Source of the DNA: Bog-756 sp963824645
GTDB taxonomy: Bacteria; Actinomycetota; Acidimicrobiia; Acidimicrobiales; RAAP-2
DNA: 64,000 nucleotides
Assembly (NCBI GenBank): GCA_963824645.1
Contig: CAWGQC010000004.1
Location: forward strand, 248,001-312,000
Direction of reading: 5' to 3'
A model generated the notes under the pieces. The model was not told where the DNA came from. It saw nothing but the letters and a program-made list of their open reading frames with translations, and searched no databases. The first letter of the stretch is position 1; each line of letters opens with the position of its first letter. The position numbers and the translations under genes were made by a program. Shown in pieces: positions 62,408 to 64,000 of the stretch.

Positions 62408-63406
62408 ATGATCATCGGATCCGTAGGGGCGTCGATTGCGCTGGCGGTAGTGGCCGTAGCCATATTCACCCTCATCGTGGTGTTCTTCAAGTCCTGCCTG
62501 AAGGTGGTTCAGCAGGGGTGCGTCGGGGTGGTGAAGCGCTTCGGGGAGTTCAAGACGATCTACCAGCCGGGCCTCCATGTGCTCATGCCCCTGGCCGACC
62601 GGATGGAGAAGGTCGACGTGCGGGAGTTCCCCCGCACCGGCGATCAGCAGGCGGTGATCACCAAGGACAACGTGTCGCTGTGGGTCAGCGCCACCATCTT
62701 CTGCCAGGTGACCGACGTCAAGCTGGCTCTCTTCGAAGTCAATGACTTCGGACTGGCCATCGACCAGATGGCCCGCACCGCCCTGCGGGCTGTCTTCGGC
62801 GAGCTCACCCTGGACGAATCGCTGTCCGAACGGGAGACCATCAACTCCAAGATGCAGGATCACATGGCCGAAGCCACCCTCAAGTGGGGAGTGCGGCTCA
62901 ACCGCATCGAGATTCTGGACATCACCCCGCCGGCCAATGTGCTTCAAGCCATGTCCGAGCAGAAAGAGGCCGAGCAGCACAAGCGGGCGGCCATCTTGAA
63001 GTCAGAAGGGGAACAGCAGGCGGCCATCAACAGTGCGCAGGGTCGCAAGCAGGCCAACGTGCTCGAGGCGGAGGGGCAGAAAGCGGCGGCCATCCTCTCG
63101 GCCGAGGCACAGAAGCAGGCGCTCGAACTGCGGGCCGACGGTGAGAAGCGGGCCACCGTGCTGCGGGGTGAGGGGGAAGCTGCGGCCCTCAACGCCATCG
63201 ATACGTCGGTCATCCACCCCAATACTCTGGCCATCATGCAACTGCGGGCCCTTCAGGCGTTGGCCACCTCACCCAACTCCAAGATCGTGGTTCCCTACGA
63301 GACCGCCGGATTGGTCGGCGCCGCCCAGGTGCTGGTCGACGCTATGAAGGATGCCGGTGCCTCGGAAGCTGCCGGGGTCAACGGAAACGGGCGGTCGCCT
63401 TCCTGA
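62408..63406 (+). CDS. SPFH/band 7 (stomatin/flotillin-like) membrane protein
   Basis: A 332-residue protein with an N-terminal membrane hairpin segment (about 1-27), the SPFH domain (VVKRFGEFKTIYQPGLHVLMP, EFPRTGDQQAVITKDNV, ATIFCQVTD, LNRIEILDITPP) and then a long alanine/glutamate-rich coiled coil (about 185-265) typical of stomatins. These proteins form membrane-bound oligomers that organise microdomains or regulate proteases. AGGAGG seven bases before the ATG at 62408 sets the start; a GTG at 62399 overlaps it. It forms a pair with the NfeD-like gene upstream. Confidence 0.9.
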   Translation: MIIGSVGASIALAVVAVAIFTLIVVFFKSCLKVVQQGCVGVVKRFGEFKTIYQPGLHVLMPLADRMEKVDVREFPRTGDQQAVITKDNVSLWVSATIFCQVTDVKLALFEVNDFGLAIDQMARTALRAVFGELTLDESLSERETINSKMQDHMAEATLKWGVRLNRIEILDITPPANVLQAMSEQKEAEQHKRAAILKSEGEQQAAINSAQGRKQANVLEAEGQKAAAILSAEAQKQALELRADGEKRATVLRGEGEAAALNAIDTSVIHPNTLAIMQLRALQALATSPNSKIVVPYETAGLVGAAQVLVDAMKDAGASEAAGVNGNGRSPS

Positions 63407-63504
63407 CCGGAAGGATCCGGCCCGGCGGGGCCTGGCGCGGCGGAAACGGGGGCCGGTCCTCCATTAGCGGTGGTTGAGTTGCGTCCTGTCGGATGGTCCC
63501 GCCG

Positions 63505-64000
63505 ATGACCACCCGGATGCCGGCCGCCTTCCTCGGGCACGGCAACCCGTTGAACGCCATCGAGCACAACGGCTACACCGAGGCGTGGCGGTCCTTCGGC
63601 GCCGGCGTTCCGGCCCCGCGGGCCATTGTGGCCATCTCGGCCCATTGGTATGTCAACATGACAGCCGTCACGGCCATGACCCGGCCGCGGACCATCCATG
63701 ATTTCTTCGGCTTTCCCGATGAACTGTTCGCCGTCCAGTACCCGGCGCCCGGTGACCCGGATGTGGCCGAAGAGGTGGCCGAAGTGGTCAAGCCGAACTG
63801 GGTGGGACTCGACCACGACAGCTGGGGCATCGACCATGGCACATGGTCGGTGCTGGTCCATGCCTTCCCTCGTGCCGATATTCCTGTTGTCCAGCTCTCG
63901 ATCAACGCCGAGCGACCCTTCGAGCACCACCTTGAACTGGGCCGGGCGCTGGCCCCGTTGCGGGAGCGGGGCGTCCTGATCATGGCGAGCGGTAACGTCG
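63505..64000 (+). CDS. Extradiol dioxygenase, YgiD/LigB type (3' end cut by the window)
   Basis: Visible 165 codons encode the N-terminal part of a class III extradiol ring-cleaving dioxygenase: FLGHGNPLNAIEHNGYT (histidine ligand region), AISAHWY (second histidine), RTIHDFFGFPDELF and WGIDHGTWSVLVHAFP. YgiD opens DOPA-like catechols with Fe(II) or Zn. The frame stays open to the last base. An in-frame ATG at 63493 is an alternative start. It follows the SPFH gene by about 100 bp. Confidence 0.9.
   Translation, partial: MTTRMPAAFLGHGNPLNAIEHNGYTEAWRSFGAGVPAPRAIVAISAHWYVNMTAVTAMTRPRTIHDFFGFPDELFAVQYPAPGDPDVAEEVAEVVKPNWVGLDHDSWGIDHGTWSVLVHAFPRADIPVVQLSINAERPFEHHLELGRALAPLRERGVLIMASGNV

Overview
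The window is a 64 kb stretch of a GC-rich actinobacterial chromosome with no rRNA, tRNA, CRISPR array or insertion sequence that I can see. Very high GC at third codon positions, F420 biosynthesis genes (cofD, cofE), an AccA3-type carboxylase subunit, the secA-prfB-ftsE-ftsX order and many starts without a Shine-Dalgarno sequence all fit Actinobacteria. The mixture of an archaeal-type riboflavin synthase, a DUF2277 protein and acyl-CoA genes suggests a deep lineage such as Acidimicrobiia; this placement is inference.

Layout. 1-6.4 kb: end of a MoeB/ThiF protein, a methylmalonyl-CoA mutase-type large subunit, then a leftward run (acetyl/propionyl-CoA carboxylase alpha chain, M20 amidohydrolase, GNAT) facing away from birA. 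6.5-22 kb: a long nucleotide-sugar and glycosyltransferase block (RmlB-like, RmlD, UDP-glucose dehydrogenase, UDP-xylose synthase, GT2 enzymes, a WbbL-type rhamnosyltransferase, a ManB-type nucleotidyltransferase, SDR epimerases, three GT4 enzymes), interrupted by the leftward cofD-cofE pair. 22-28 kb: a small coiled-coil protein and a very large GT2/membrane protein followed by a DUF5719-like protein. 28-41 kb: a lineage-specific insert carrying an acyl-CoA ligase sandwiched between two paralogous unknown proteins, a VOC protein, a 49-codon ORF before an ABC exporter, an ArsR-SRPBCC regulator, DUF2277, ftsH, a CPBP protease and a large membrane protein. 41-45 kb: LON-domain protein, phosphomannomutase, Trm112 and SIS-domain isomerase. 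44.9-52 kb: a large structured RNA in front of the ribosome hibernation factor gene, then secA, prfB, ftsE, ftsX. 52-64 kb: lipase-like lipoprotein, beta-lactamase-fold protein, RmlA-like enzyme, a divergent acyl-CoA synthetase/acyl-CoA dehydrogenase pair, an IPT/TIG membrane protein, archaeal-type riboflavin synthase, bioD, a SCO6745-family protein, NfeD-like/SPFH pair and a cut-off extradiol dioxygenase.

How the genes work together. The rml, wbbL, manB, cofE/cofD, manB/SIS order matches the mycobacterial and streptomycete neighbourhood (Rv3256c-Rv3266c), so the core of the window builds GDP-mannose, dTDP-rhamnose and UDP-xylose and puts them into a cell-surface polysaccharide, probably including a rhamnose linker. 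Biotin (birA, bioD) and the carboxylase/mutase pair form a second theme, propionyl-CoA/methylmalonyl-CoA metabolism.

The most notable items are the 281-nt structured RNA at 44944-45224, which I propose is a raiA-motif RNA; the acyl-ligase module at 28.1-31.0 kb; the widespread TANNNT-N6-9-start signature that implies leaderless mRNAs; two large glycosyltransferase genes that each carry one apparent +1 frameshift, one beside a 15-bp tandem repeat; and an AT-rich dyad at 22162-22222.
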